64,000 bases of DNA from Sedimenticola_A sp040506425 (GCA_965224515.1 OZ245051.1:2232001-2296000); one strand, 5' to 3'. Positions 51,562 to 60,787 are shown, counted from the stretch's first letter. Translations and numbers: made by a program. Notes: generated by a model from the letters alone, not told the origin.

Positions 51562-52371
51562 TCATTGGCCGAGTACCAGTTCAATCACGGCTTTGCTGCC
51601 GAAATAGGCCAGCATAAGCACCACGAATCCCACCAGTGTCCAGATCAGTGCTCTCTGTCCCCGCCAGCCTGAACGGAAACGCCCCCACAGCAGTGTGCCG
51701 AACACCAGCCATGCGGCAATGGAGAGGAATGTCTTGTGGGCAAGGCGCTGGGCAAACATGTCCTCAAGAAAGACGAAACCGCTGATCAGGCCCAGGGTGA
51801 GCAGGGTGAAACCCAGGATGATCATCTCGAACAGCAGGGCCTCCATGGTCTGCAGCGGGGGCAGTGAACGGATGAAGCCACCCGGGTGCCTGTGGCGCAG
51901 GTGATGGTCCTGTATCGCCAGCAGTACCGCCTGAACACTGGCCAGTGCCAACAGGCTGTAGGCCAGCAGGGATATGATGACGTGAACCTGCAATCCCCAG
52001 GGTGCTGCGGCTGACAGGAAGTGCTTGGCTGGAAAATGCAGTTGCATAATGATGGTTATGGCTGCAGCCGGCAGTAGTGCAATGCCCAGGTTCTCCACCG
52101 GCTTGCTGAGGCAGGAGAAGAGCAGCAGGAGCAGGGCTGTCCAGGAGATAAGGGATGCAGCACCGAAAAAGCTGATGTTTATGCCCCCGTCACTCATGAG
52201 GCTCTGGAACAGCATTACGGCGTGGAGATTCAGGCCCACCAGCATCAGGCCGAGACCAAGCCCCCGGTGCAGCTGTTTTTCGGGGTCAGACCGGAACAGG
52301 CGAAGACCGATTACTATGGCACCTGCAAGGTAGCAGGCGATGGCTAGAGATGCGATTAAAGTACTGTTCAT
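51562..52371 (-). CDS. ypjD: CcsA/YpjD-type inner-membrane protein
   Basis: 269 aa from the ATG at 52371; a GTG extension to 52401 is less likely. Eight hydrophobic segments are predicted by eye. Conserved His in L-Q-V-H-V-I-I-S-L-L-A-Y and A-H-K-T-F-L-S-I match the CcsA/HemX haem-handling fold, but the Trp-rich cytochrome-maturation motif is absent, as in YpjD. Divergent from ffh, the standard gammaproteobacterial arrangement. Function in the cell is not settled. Confidence 0.9.
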   Translation of the reverse strand: MNSTLIASLAIACYLAGAIVIGLRLFRSDPEKQLHRGLGLGLMLVGLNLHAVMLFQSLMSDGGINISFFGAASLISWTALLLLLFSCLSKPVENLGIALLPAAAITIIMQLHFPAKHFLSAAAPWGLQVHVIISLLAYSLLALASVQAVLLAIQDHHLRHRHPGGFIRSLPPLQTMEALLFEMIILGFTLLTLGLISGFVFLEDMFAQRLAHKTFLSIAAWLVFGTLLWGRFRSGWRGQRALIWTLVGFVVLMLAYFGSKAVIELVLGQ

Positions 52372-52460
52372 ATCGGATAAATAATCGCATATCTGGAGCA
52401 CTCATGGAATGGCGCCGCCAGCAAATTCCACAAACATCCACAGAAGCCCCCGTTACCATA

Positions 52461-52466
52461 TATAAT
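52461..52466 (+). promoter_or_regulatory. Probable -10 of the ffh promoter
   Basis: A perfect TATAAT lies 47 bp before the ffh ATG; the -35 at 17 bp upstream (CCACAG) is poor, so the assignment is tentative. Confidence 0.4.
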
Positions 52467-52512
52467 GGTCGGATTTTCCGCTTATACGATTGATTTGAAG
52501 TGAATAGAAGTC

Positions 52513-53907
52513 ATGTTTGACAACCTCACAGAAAGATTGGGTGGTGTACTCACCAAGCTTCGCGGCCAGGGCCGTCTGACCGAAGATAACATCAAGGAGA
52601 CCATGCGCGAGGTCCGCATGGCTCTGCTGGAGGCCGATGTCGCCCTGCCGGTGGTGCGCTCCTTTGTCGATCAGGTCAAAGAGAAGGCCATGGGCGAGGA
52701 GGTGATGAAAAGCCTTACCCCCGGCCAGTTGCTGATCAAGATCGTCAATGATGAACTCGTGAAAGTGATGGGTGAGGCGAACGAGGCGCTGAACCTGGCA
52801 GCACAACCCCCGGCAGTGGTGATGATGGCGGGTCTCCAGGGTTCTGGTAAGACCACCAGTGTGGCAAAGCTTGCCCGCTGGCTGAAGGAGAGCCAGAAAA
52901 AATCGGTTATGGTTGTCAGCTGCGACGTCTACCGCCCGGCAGCCATCGATCAGCTCGAAACCCTGGCCAAAGAGGTCGAAGCGGACTTTTTCCCCAGCAA
53001 GGGGGATCAGAAGCCCTTGGATATCGCAACTGCGGCCCTGGAGCAGGCCCGCAAGCAGTACAAGGACGTCCTGATCGTGGATACCGCCGGTCGGCTTCAT
53101 GTTGACGAAGCCATGATGGGGGAGATCAAAGAGCTGCATGCCGGCATCAATCCGGTAGAGACCCTGTTCGTGGTCGACAGCATGACCGGTCAGGATGCCG
53201 CCAACACCGCCAAGGCATTTGATGAAGCACTGCCGTTGACCGGTGTTGTACTGACCAAGACCGATGGTGATGCACGGGGGGGTGCTGCCCTCTCCATTCG
53301 CCAGATCACCGGCAAACCGATCAAGTTCCTGGGTGTGGGCGAAAAGACCGAGGCCCTGGAGGCGTTCCATCCCGAGCGTATGGCATCACGCATTCTTGGT
53401 ATGGGGGATGTCCTCTCGCTGGTGGAGGAGGTTCAGGCCAAGGTCGATCACAAAAAGACCGAAAAGCTGGCCAAAAAGCTCCAGAAGGGAAAGGGTTTTG
53501 ACCTTGAGGACTTCAAGGAGCAGATGGAGCAGATGACCAAGCTCGGCGGAATGGGGGCCTTGATGGATAAGCTCCCAGGCATGGGCGATGTTCCTGATCA
53601 TGTTAAAAACCAGGCCAATGACAAAGAGGTTAACCGCCTGGTGGCCATCATCAACTCCATGACTGCAAAAGAGCGCCGCTTTCCCAATATAATCAAGGGC
53701 TCACGAAAGCGCCGTATTGCTGCGGGCTCGGGCACCCAGGTGCAGGATGTGAACAAACTTCTCAAGCAGTTCACCCAGATGCAGAAGATGATGAAGAAAA
53801 TGAAGGGTGGAGGCATGGCCAAGATGATGCGTGGAATGAAGGGACGCATGGGGCCAGGTGGAATGCCCGGAGGTGGAATGCCTCCTGGCGGCGGTTTTCC
53901 GTTCTGA
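52513..53907 (+). CDS. ffh: Signal recognition particle GTPase Ffh
   Basis: 464 aa. N domain (1-90), G domain with G-L-Q-G-S-G-K-T-T-S (P-loop), D-T-A-G-R and T-K-T-D-G-D-A-R-G-G, then the M domain with a Met/Gly-rich tail that binds signal peptides and 4.5S RNA. Targets inner-membrane proteins to FtsY and SecYEG. Followed by rpsP-rimM-trmD-rplS after a 305-bp gap. Confidence 0.97.
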   Translation: MFDNLTERLGGVLTKLRGQGRLTEDNIKETMREVRMALLEADVALPVVRSFVDQVKEKAMGEEVMKSLTPGQLLIKIVNDELVKVMGEANEALNLAAQPPAVVMMAGLQGSGKTTSVAKLARWLKESQKKSVMVVSCDVYRPAAIDQLETLAKEVEADFFPSKGDQKPLDIATAALEQARKQYKDVLIVDTAGRLHVDEAMMGEIKELHAGINPVETLFVVDSMTGQDAANTAKAFDEALPLTGVVLTKTDGDARGGAALSIRQITGKPIKFLGVGEKTEALEAFHPERMASRILGMGDVLSLVEEVQAKVDHKKTEKLAKKLQKGKGFDLEDFKEQMEQMTKLGGMGALMDKLPGMGDVPDHVKNQANDKEVNRLVAIINSMTAKERRFPNIIKGSRKRRIAAGSGTQVQDVNKLLKQFTQMQKMMKKMKGGGMAKMMRGMKGRMGPGGMPGGGMPPGGGFPF

Positions 53908-54212
53908 GTTTTACCTGGTCGATTTAAATTGGGTATAGGCTCTCTTGTAGGAGCCCGGTCTCCCGGGCGATAAAACCATCCGCTACGCCATTGCAGTCAG
54001 GAGACAGCTCCTGCTGTAAGTCGCTCTTCAGGCCGACATCTCGGGCAGAAGGGCGGCCCATATACCTATATATAGTGCCCCGCCCAAGGCTTCACACCAA
54101 AAAGAGTGAAAAAGGGCTTCACTTTTCTCCAAATATAAGTACAATTCGCCGTTTACCTGCCGCCGGTTGGTTGGGTGGCGGTGTGTGGAAGATTAACTCA
54201 TTAGGGTAGGAC
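53908..54212. repeat. ffh-rpsP intergenic region with REP-like hairpins
   Basis: No gene. TTGTAGGAGCCCGGTCTCCC at 53945, followed by GGGCGA, is a TAGGAG-type REP hairpin (stem GCCCG / CGGGC). A second hairpin CAGGAG-acag-CTCCTG follows at 53998-54013. The rpsP promoter is at the right end (54118-54145). Confidence 0.65.
54118..54145 (+). promoter_or_regulatory. Candidate sigma-70 promoter of rpsP operon
   Basis: TTCACT, 16-bp spacer, TACAAT. Start expected near 54152, giving a leader of about 60 nt before rpsP. Confidence 0.45.
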
Positions 54213-54464
54213 ATGGTAACGATACGCCTTGCACGGACGGGCGCCAAGAAGCGGCCGTTTTATCACATTGTTGTGGCTGACAGCCGCAGAGCTCGCGACG
54301 GACGCTATATTGAGCGCGTCGGTTTCTTCAACCCCATTGCTACTGGCGGTGAAGAGCGCCTGCGTCTCGACAACGCGCGTATCGATCACTGGGTTGCTAC
54401 TGGTGCCCAGACCTCCGATCGCGTCACCCAGCTGATCAAGGAAGCCGCCAAGGCTGCTGCCTGA
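54213..54464 (+). CDS. rpsP: 30S ribosomal protein S16
   Basis: 83 aa, standard length. N-terminal V-T-I-R-L-A-R-T-G-A-K-K-R-P-F-Y-H-I-V-V-A-D-S-R is the S16 signature. First gene of the rpsP-rimM-trmD-rplS operon. Confidence 0.98.
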   Translation: MVTIRLARTGAKKRPFYHIVVADSRRARDGRYIERVGFFNPIATGGEERLRLDNARIDHWVATGAQTSDRVTQLIKEAAKAAA

Positions 54465-54495
54465 TAACTGGGTAGGGCCTCTGGCCTGCTGAAAT

Positions 54496-55053
54496 ATGCC
54501 GGACAATAGAGGCCCAAAATCCGCTGAAGCTGAAACTGCAGCGGAGAAAGAAATTGACTCCAAGTGGGTCACCTTGGGCCGGGTTTCCGGCCTGTTTGGT
54601 GTCCGGGGCTGGGTGAAGGTCTTTTCCCATACCTCGCCACGGACCAATATCCTGGAGTACAAATCCTGGTTTCTGCGCCGTTCAGGGCAGTGGCAGGAGT
54701 ATGAACTCAAAGACGGCAAGGCCCAGGGCAAAGGCATTATTGCCAAGCTGTCCGGCTGCGATGATCGTGATCTGGCTGCAGAGCTGATTGGTTCGGATAT
54801 AGCGATCCCCCGGGATCAGCTGCCCGGTACCGGTCATGACGAGTACTACTGGACCGACCTTGAGGGGTTGGCTGTCCAGACCAGGGATGAAGTCTCTCTG
54901 GGCAGGGTAGATCACCTGTTTGAAACAGGGGCCAACGACGTCATTGTTGTGAAAGGCGACCGTCAGCGGTTGATTCCCTTCATACCCGACGTGGTGCTGG
55001 AGGTGAACATCTCCGATGGCGTGATTACCGTGGACTGGGATCCGGAGTTCTAG
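54496..55053 (+). CDS. rimM: Ribosome maturation factor RimM
   Basis: 185 aa with ~25 extra acidic N-terminal residues. RimM N domain G-R-V-S-G-L-F-G-V-R-G-W-V-K-V-F-S; PRC-barrel with Y-Y-W-T-D-L-E-G-L-A-V and L-I-P-F-I-P-D-V-V. Binds S19 and helps 30S head assembly. Confidence 0.96.
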   Translation: MPDNRGPKSAEAETAAEKEIDSKWVTLGRVSGLFGVRGWVKVFSHTSPRTNILEYKSWFLRRSGQWQEYELKDGKAQGKGIIAKLSGCDDRDLAAELIGSDIAIPRDQLPGTGHDEYYWTDLEGLAVQTRDEVSLGRVDHLFETGANDVIVVKGDRQRLIPFIPDVVLEVNISDGVITVDWDPEF

Positions 55054-55061
55054 GGGCTGCC

Positions 55062-55805
55062 ATGCGATTTGACGTGGTGACCCTTTTTCCGGAGATGTTC
55101 GAGACCATGATCGGTGAGGGTGTCACCGGGCGTGCAATCGAAAGGGGACAGGTAGAGCTTGCCCTCTGGAATCCGCGGGACTATACCCACGATGTCCATC
55201 GTACTGTGGATGATCGCCCCTACGGCGGCGGCCCGGGTATGGTGATGAAGATCGAGCCCCTCGAAGCGGCTCTCGAAGATGCCAAGACGGCAGCGCCCAA
55301 TGCAGCTGTAGTCTATATGAGCCCCCAGGGGCGGCGCTTCGACCAGGCGGCTGCAAAGGAGCTGTCAAAGCGTGACGGCGTTATTTTGATCGCCGGGCGT
55401 TACGAAGGGATAGACGAACGAATTATTGATCGTTATGTCGATGAAGAGTGGTCGATAGGCGATTATGTACTCAGTGGTGGTGAACTGCCGGCGCTGGTAC
55501 TGATGGATGCAGCAATCCGCCTGATTCCCGGTGTACTAGGGGCGGCGGATTCAGCAGAGCAGGACTCCTACACGGATGGCCTGCTGGATTGTCCGCACTA
55601 TACGCGGCCCGAGGTGCATGACGGTGAAGCCGTGCCCGAGGTGCTGTTGAGCGGCAACCATGAATTGATACGCCGCTGGCGGTTGCAGCAATCGCTGGGG
55701 CGGACGTGGATGCGCAGGCCTGATCTCCTTGAGGGACGGGAACTAACTGCGGAAGAACAGATTTTATTAGATGAATTTATACAGGCGCAGGTTGACGCCA
55801 GTTGA
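55062..55805 (+). CDS. trmD: tRNA (guanine-37-N1) methyltransferase TrmD
   Basis: 247 aa. Motifs V-T-L-F-P-E-M-F, D-D-R-P-Y-G-G-G-P-G-M-V-M, L-I-A-G-R-Y-E-G-I-D-E-R, and I-G-D-Y-V-L-S-G-G-E-L-P (trefoil-knot SAM site). Methylates G37 and prevents frameshifting. 8 bp after rimM. Confidence 0.97.
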   Translation: MRFDVVTLFPEMFETMIGEGVTGRAIERGQVELALWNPRDYTHDVHRTVDDRPYGGGPGMVMKIEPLEAALEDAKTAAPNAAVVYMSPQGRRFDQAAAKELSKRDGVILIAGRYEGIDERIIDRYVDEEWSIGDYVLSGGELPALVLMDAAIRLIPGVLGAADSAEQDSYTDGLLDCPHYTRPEVHDGEAVPEVLLSGNHELIRRWRLQQSLGRTWMRRPDLLEGRELTAEEQILLDEFIQAQVDAS

Positions 55806-55824
55806 GTGACAGGAGCAAACGATC

Positions 55825-56169
55825 ATGAGTAACATCATTCAGGAACTTGAAGCTGAACAGATGGGCCGCGAGGTTCCGGAGTTTGGTCCCGGCGATACCG
55901 TGGTCGTCCAGGTTAAGGTTAAAGAGGGTAGCCGCGAGCGTCTGCAGGCGTTCGAGGGTGTGGTAATAGCCAAGCGCAACCGCGGCCTCAACTCCGCGTT
56001 CACCGTTCGCAAGATCTCCCATGGCGAAGGTGTTGAGCGTGTCTTCCAGACCTACAGCCCCGCTGTTGCAGAGATTGAAGTCAAACGTCGTGGTGACGTC
56101 CGTCGCGCCAAGCTGTACTACCTGCGAGGCCGTACCGGTAAGGCTGCACGTATCAAGGAAAAGATCTAA
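55825..56169 (+). CDS. rplS: 50S ribosomal protein L19
   Basis: 114 aa. P-E-F-G-P-G-D-T-V-V-V-Q-V-K-V-K-E-G and F-E-G-V-V-I-A-K-R-N-R-G-L-N-S are L19 signatures. Last gene of the operon; a strong terminator follows 30 bp later. Confidence 0.98.
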   Translation: MSNIIQELEAEQMGREVPEFGPGDTVVVQVKVKEGSRERLQAFEGVVIAKRNRGLNSAFTVRKISHGEGVERVFQTYSPAVAEIEVKRRGDVRRAKLYYLRGRTGKAARIKEKI

Positions 56170-56197
56170 GCCTGATAACTGGCGGATATCTATCCTG

Positions 56198-56235
56198 CAA
56201 AAAAGCCACCTCGCTTCGGCGTGGTGGCTTTTTTT
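56198..56235 (+). terminator. Rho-independent terminator of the rpsP-rplS operon
   Basis: GCCACC-(TCGCTTCGGCGT)-GGTGGC followed by T7, preceded by A6, so it may work in both directions and also end the fliB transcript arriving from the right. Confidence 0.94.
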
Positions 56236-56272
56236 GTGCGGGTTCACTTCTCACCATGGCTGCCACGGAGAA

Positions 56273-57598
56273 TCAGGAACGTGCCAGTTTAACCAGCTGG
56301 TCGAAATCATTTATGCCTTGTTCGTCCAATGCGCTGGAGAGCAGTGCCAGCGCTTCCCGGTTCCAGTGATCAAATTTTCTTGATACCAGGTAGACCACCT
56401 CGGTCATTGTTTCATTGAGTTGGCTGACTTGTTCCCCGTTTTTCTCCCCGTCAGCCAGCTGCCTGCAAATATCCCTGGTTTTTGGGTGCAGGATGAAAAG
56501 AAACTTCATGCTCGCAATCAGTGTGAATATGTTGCGCACATGGGATATCAGGCTCTTTTCATGGATATACTGATATTTGAAGCAACTGTGGATCAGTAAC
56601 CTTTCCAGGTACTGCTCAATCTGTTCATGATAAGCCCCCTCAATCTGCTTGAGTTGCTCGAGGTAGTTGTCGATAAGGGGCGATAACTCTTCACTGTTTA
56701 AACCGCTCTCGCCATCGCTCAATTCAATGTTGTAGTGATTGAATATTGAACGCAAAAAAACAGAAAACTCAGAATTTTCGTCAGCACCTAATAAGAGAAC
56801 TGTCATTAGAGAAATGGCAAAAGAGAGAGGGTAATCCGGTTGGGTATCAATAAAACCTCTGACCAGCTGTTCGTGGTGTTGAGGATTCGCAATGTTGTCA
56901 ATTTCAAGGACCAGGTCTTCTGTTGAAGTATCTTCGAGACCGGCATTGAAGAAGCCGCCAATTCTGTTGGCAAAGTGCAGCATCAAGTAAACCCGCCCGG
57001 ATGTGGTGTACTTGTCTGCCTGGGCCAGGTGCAGGAGTACCTGGCGAATCTCGTTTCGGTATTCGAAATAGGGTTTCAGCGTGTTACCCGAAGGGAGCTT
57101 GGCTCGGTACTTTGACGTGCCTTCGATAATGTTCCCGGGTGCTTCCACAAGATCCGTAGCCCCTTCGCTGCTTAGGCATAACCTTGCAGCTTCGGGGCAT
57201 GAGAGAGTAAGAGAGAGTTCCACCTGATCGAAATTTTCACTTACTGTTCGCGGATAGTCTTTGCAGATCCAGCCCAGTTGTTTGCCACCGAACTGTTTAT
57301 GGATGTCGCATAAGCGCTGCTCATCGAGGAACGGGCAGTCACCATTCGGTTTCATCTGGATTTCGGCGTATCCCTGCTCTGTCTTCCTGTCTTTTATCCG
57401 GCTGATGGAGTTTTGGAAGGTTTTTCTACCATCGGGTGTTTTCTGGTAGAGCTTGCGCAGATTCTGGTAAGCCCGTTTTTCGACGAAAATTTTCCATCCA
57501 TGGCTACAGCAATCATCGGGGCATGCCTCGCCAATACATTGAAACTCCGTGGCATAACGCAGGGTAAGAACGCTGTTCTTTGCCGCGGAATTGCTCAT
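56273..57598 (-). CDS. fliB: FliB-type flagellin lysine-N-methylase
   Basis: 441 aa from the ATG at 57598; the frame runs 48 codons further upstream but that part is not protein-like. The conserved N-terminal Cys box F-Q-C-I-G-E-A-C-P-D-D-C-C-S-H-G-W-K (Cys21, 26, 30, 31) is followed by G-D-C-P-F-L, L-C-D-I-H-K-Q-F-G and C-K-D-Y-P-R, the FliB/YkgJ-like metal-binding pattern. In Salmonella FliB methylates surface lysines of flagellin. It is divergent from neuBCA and far from fliC. The flagellin encoded here has only five Lys, all within the D0/D1 part. Confidence 0.86.
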   Translation of the reverse strand: MSNSAAKNSVLTLRYATEFQCIGEACPDDCCSHGWKIFVEKRAYQNLRKLYQKTPDGRKTFQNSISRIKDRKTEQGYAEIQMKPNGDCPFLDEQRLCDIHKQFGGKQLGWICKDYPRTVSENFDQVELSLTLSCPEAARLCLSSEGATDLVEAPGNIIEGTSKYRAKLPSGNTLKPYFEYRNEIRQVLLHLAQADKYTTSGRVYLMLHFANRIGGFFNAGLEDTSTEDLVLEIDNIANPQHHEQLVRGFIDTQPDYPLSFAISLMTVLLLGADENSEFSVFLRSIFNHYNIELSDGESGLNSEELSPLIDNYLEQLKQIEGAYHEQIEQYLERLLIHSCFKYQYIHEKSLISHVRNIFTLIASMKFLFILHPKTRDICRQLADGEKNGEQVSQLNETMTEVVYLVSRKFDHWNREALALLSSALDEQGINDFDQLVKLARS

Positions 57599-57876
57599 TA
57601 TTCTGCTACCTCGGAAGAGTTGATATTGCCAGTGTCCATACTTGCAGTCGATTTGAGGGAATCTTTCGGTAATGTGACGTTGGCGTTGTCCAGTTGCCGT
57701 AACGACAATACATATATTGCATGAGTGTCTCAAACCCCGCAAGATTGAGGTATCAGCATGTCCATGGTTAGCCTGTGGGGTCTGGTCGGCAAGCAGGCTT
57801 CGAGTTGCACGGTTTTTGAAGTAAAGTTATGACTTGTCGTCTATTGTTAAGCGTAATTTCATAAGGGACAGATTGC

Positions 57877-58935
57877 ATGGGGAATCCTCCGGAGTTTGAG
57901 ATTGCTGGCCGTAAAATCGGGCTTGAGCATCCGCCTCTGGTAATTGCTGAGATCGGCATCAATCATGGCGGTTCACTGGATTTAGCCAGAGCGATGGTCG
58001 ATGCTGCGATAGAGGCTGGAGCGGAGGTGATAAAGCACCAGACCCATGTCATTGATGACGAGATGAGTTCCGCTGCGAGAGATATAAAGCCAGGAAATTC
58101 AGACCGTTCAATTTACGACATAATGCGCGAGTGTGCTCTTGATGAGGGTGACGAAATTGAACTGCAGCGTTATGTGCAGGAGAGGGGGGCTATATTCCTG
58201 AGTACCCCTTTTTCAAGGGCAGCGGCGGACCGGTTGGAAAAGATGCAGGTTCCAGCCTACAAGGTCGGCTCCGGCGAGTGCAACAACTATCCCCTCATCA
58301 AGCACATTGCTGGCTTTGGTAAGCCGGTAATTCTTAGTACCGGAATGAACGGTATCGAACAGATCCGTAAGTCTGTCAGGATACTGCGCGCCCAAAACGT
58401 ACCCTATGCACTTCTTCACTGCACCAATATCTATCCAACGCCTCATCACCTCGTACGCCTCGGTGCATTGGAAGAGTTGCAGGGGACCTTTCCCGATGCC
58501 GTTGTAGGTTTATCCGATCATACTGTTGATAACTATGCCTGCCTTGGTGCAGTAGCACTGGGTGCCTCCATCCTTGAGCGCCACTTTACCGATAGAATGG
58601 ATCGGGACGGCCCCGATATAATCTGCTCCATGGACGGTAGAGCGATGCGAAGACTGATCAAGGGGAGCCGGATTCTCTGGCAGGCCAGGGGGGGTGGAAA
58701 AGCTCCCCTGGAGGAGGAGCAGCCGACAATAGATTTTGCCTTCGCTTCGATTGTGACAATCAAACCTGTCAAGGCGGGTGAGCTTTTTTCAGAAGAGAAC
58801 CTCTGGGTCAAACGCCCCGGTCTTGGAGGCATCCCCGCAGACCGGTTCGAAAGTCTGCTGGGGCTGCGTTGTCGGCATGACCTTGATCGGGACGTTCATC
58901 TCAAACCGGAAGATGTGGAAGGTGACGCATTATGA
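57877..58935 (+). CDS. neuB: Nonulosonic (sialic-type) acid synthase NeuB
   Basis: 352 aa. The TIM-barrel with V-I-A-E-I-G-I-N-H-G-G-S, I-K-H-Q-T-H-V-I-D-D-E-M-S, K-V-G-S-G-E-C-N-N-Y-P-L and G-L-S-D-H-T is followed by a C-terminal SAF (antifreeze-like) domain (~285-345). It condenses phosphoenolpyruvate with a 6-carbon amino sugar. The K-H-Q-T-H and E-C-N-N-Y-P motifs recall, from memory, the Neu5Ac-type NeuB1 of Campylobacter and not the PseI type. First of neuB-neuC-neuA; overlaps neuC by 4 bp. Confidence 0.93.
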   Translation: MGNPPEFEIAGRKIGLEHPPLVIAEIGINHGGSLDLARAMVDAAIEAGAEVIKHQTHVIDDEMSSAARDIKPGNSDRSIYDIMRECALDEGDEIELQRYVQERGAIFLSTPFSRAAADRLEKMQVPAYKVGSGECNNYPLIKHIAGFGKPVILSTGMNGIEQIRKSVRILRAQNVPYALLHCTNIYPTPHHLVRLGALEELQGTFPDAVVGLSDHTVDNYACLGAVALGASILERHFTDRMDRDGPDIICSMDGRAMRRLIKGSRILWQARGGGKAPLEEEQPTIDFAFASIVTIKPVKAGELFSEENLWVKRPGLGGIPADRFESLLGLRCRHDLDRDVHLKPEDVEGDAL

Positions 58936-60089
58936 AGAGAATACTGTTTGTCACCGGGACCCGGGCGGATTTCGGAAAGCTTGAGCCGCTGATGGAGGTG
59001 GTGGAGCAGGGGAATGATTTCGAATGCTCTGTTTTCGTTACCGGCATGCACATGATGGAGCGCTACGGCGGTACTTACAGAGAGGTTATCAAGTCCCGCA
59101 TACAGCACTCACGATCCCCTGATGTCCTGATGACAAACACCCATATGTACATGAACCAGGTTGCTGGGGATCAGCAGGATGTCATTCTTGCCAATACAAT
59201 TATGGGGCTTGCCAGGTTCGTGACGGAAAGCACGCCGGACATGATTGTTGTTCACGGTGACCGCGTGGAATCTCTTGCCGCTGCAATAGTTGGCAGTATG
59301 CGCAATATCCTGGTCGGTCATATCGAGGGAGGCGAGGTGTCGGGAACCATCGATGAGTTGATCAGGCACTCAATTACAAAACTCGCCCATATCCACTTTG
59401 TGGCCAACGATGACTGCAAGTCCCGCCTGATGCGGATGGGGGAGTGCTCATCGTCGATCTACGTGATTGGGTCACCTGATCTTGATTCACTGAAATCAGA
59501 TAAACTGCCACTGCTGGAAGCGGCAAAGAGGCACTACGAGCTGCCGTTTGATGACTATGCAATCGTCACCATGCATCCGGTTACGACCGAGATAAAATCA
59601 TTTAACAAGTATGCGAAGGATTTTGTAGATGCGCTAATTGAGAGTGGAGAGAACTATGTTGCCATTCTGCCCAATAACGATCCTGGGTCGGAACACATCT
59701 TCAAGGAGTATGAACGGTTGCGGGGGCGCACTAATTTCAAGCTCTTTCCCTCGATACGTTTTTCTTATTTTCTTGTATTGATGAAACATGCAAAGTTCAT
59801 GATCGGAAACTCCAGTGCAGGTGTACGAGAAATGCCGTTTTGTGCACGGCCGAGTATAAATGTGGGAACAAGGCAGCAGAAGCGCTCTCATGCCAGGTCT
59901 GTTATCAATGTCGGTTACTCCAGGGAAGAGATTCTGCAGGGTATCAGGCTGGCTCAAGATCAAGTTTTTGTACCCAAGAGTGTGGAGTTCGGCTTTGGTA
60001 ACAGCGCTGAACTCTTCGGCCAGGCCATTGATGACGAGGCGCTATGGTCAACGCCTTTGCAGAAAGCCTTTACTGACCTGGAGGGATAA
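58932..60089 (+). CDS. neuC: Hydrolysing UDP-N-acetylglucosamine 2-epimerase NeuC
   Basis: 385 aa. L-F-V-T-G-T-R-A-D-F-G-K-L, V-H-G-D-R-V-E-S-L-A-A-A, G-H-I-E-G-G-E-V-S-G-T-I-D-E-L-I and M-H-P-V-T-T-E are hallmarks. It releases ManNAc (or its 2,4-diacetamido counterpart, LegG activity) as substrate for NeuB. No LegB/C/H homologue is in the window, so a Neu5Ac route is favoured, but the remaining genes could lie elsewhere. Confidence 0.93.
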   Translation: MKRILFVTGTRADFGKLEPLMEVVEQGNDFECSVFVTGMHMMERYGGTYREVIKSRIQHSRSPDVLMTNTHMYMNQVAGDQQDVILANTIMGLARFVTESTPDMIVVHGDRVESLAAAIVGSMRNILVGHIEGGEVSGTIDELIRHSITKLAHIHFVANDDCKSRLMRMGECSSSIYVIGSPDLDSLKSDKLPLLEAAKRHYELPFDDYAIVTMHPVTTEIKSFNKYAKDFVDALIESGENYVAILPNNDPGSEHIFKEYERLRGRTNFKLFPSIRFSYFLVLMKHAKFMIGNSSAGVREMPFCARPSINVGTRQQKRSHARSVINVGYSREEILQGIRLAQDQVFVPKSVEFGFGNSAELFGQAIDDEALWSTPLQKAFTDLEG

Positions 60090-60091
60090 CC

Positions 60092-60787
60092 GTGAAGGCC
60101 TTGGCGGTTATAACAGCACGTGCCGGTTCAATAGGGATCAAGGGAAAGAATCTTGCCGATCTGTGTGGCAAGCCGCTTATCGCTTACTCTATCGAAGCGG
60201 CATTGGCCTGCCCGGAAATTTCCAGAATTATCGTTACCACCGATGGTGATCGGATTTACGCGGTCGCGAAGGAGTGCGGCGCTGAAGTCATCAGGAGGCC
60301 GCCCGAACTGGGTACTGATTTTGTAAGCATCAACGATGTGGTAGCTCATGTGCTGCAGGAGTTGGATGGTGAGTTGGATGATCACGATGCCCTGGTACTG
60401 CTTCAACCCACATCACCGCTGCGTACTTCAGGGGATATATCGAGCGCACTCTCCCTTCTGGAGCAAGGGCGAGGCGAGGGGAGCGTTATCAGTGTAATGA
60501 CTCCCAAGATGCACCCTATGAAGACCATGCGCCTGGAGGATGGATTGCTGTCGCCTTGGGTCGACAGGGAGACCCTGGGAACCCCTCGTCAACTGCTGCC
60601 TGATCTGGTTCATACAAACGGCGCTCTCTACGTGACAGCCGTGGGTTCTTACCTTGAGGCGGGACATTTTTATTCAGAGCCGATACGACCTTACTTTATG
60701 CCTGAGTCCCGTAGTGTTGATGTCGATTCACCTGCCGATCTCGAACTGGCCTCTTACTATCTGAAGTTGGAAAACCACTGCCGCTAG
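60092..60787 (+). CDS. neuA: CMP-nonulosonate synthetase NeuA (second copy)
   Basis: 231 aa with a GTG start at 60092; the GGAGGG ribosome site at 60080-60085 decides it. A-V-I-T-A-R-A-G-S-I-G-I-K-G-K-N is the CTP loop, L-L-Q-P-T-S-P-L-R-T and D-V-D-S-P-A-D-L-E-L complete the site. It activates the NeuB product for transfer by Maf or a glycosyltransferase. It is clearly diverged from the copy at 41750-42436. Confidence 0.92.
   Translation: MKALAVITARAGSIGIKGKNLADLCGKPLIAYSIEAALACPEISRIIVTTDGDRIYAVAKECGAEVIRRPPELGTDFVSINDVVAHVLQELDGELDDHDALVLLQPTSPLRTSGDISSALSLLEQGRGEGSVISVMTPKMHPMKTMRLEDGLLSPWVDRETLGTPRQLLPDLVHTNGALYVTAVGSYLEAGHFYSEPIRPYFMPESRSVDVDSPADLELASYYLKLENHCR

Noticed and set aside
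57599..57742. N-terminal extension of the FliB frame
   Set aside because: The 48 extra residues are Arg/His/Cys-rich, unlike the family; the ATG at 57598 matches the known start of FliB-type proteins.
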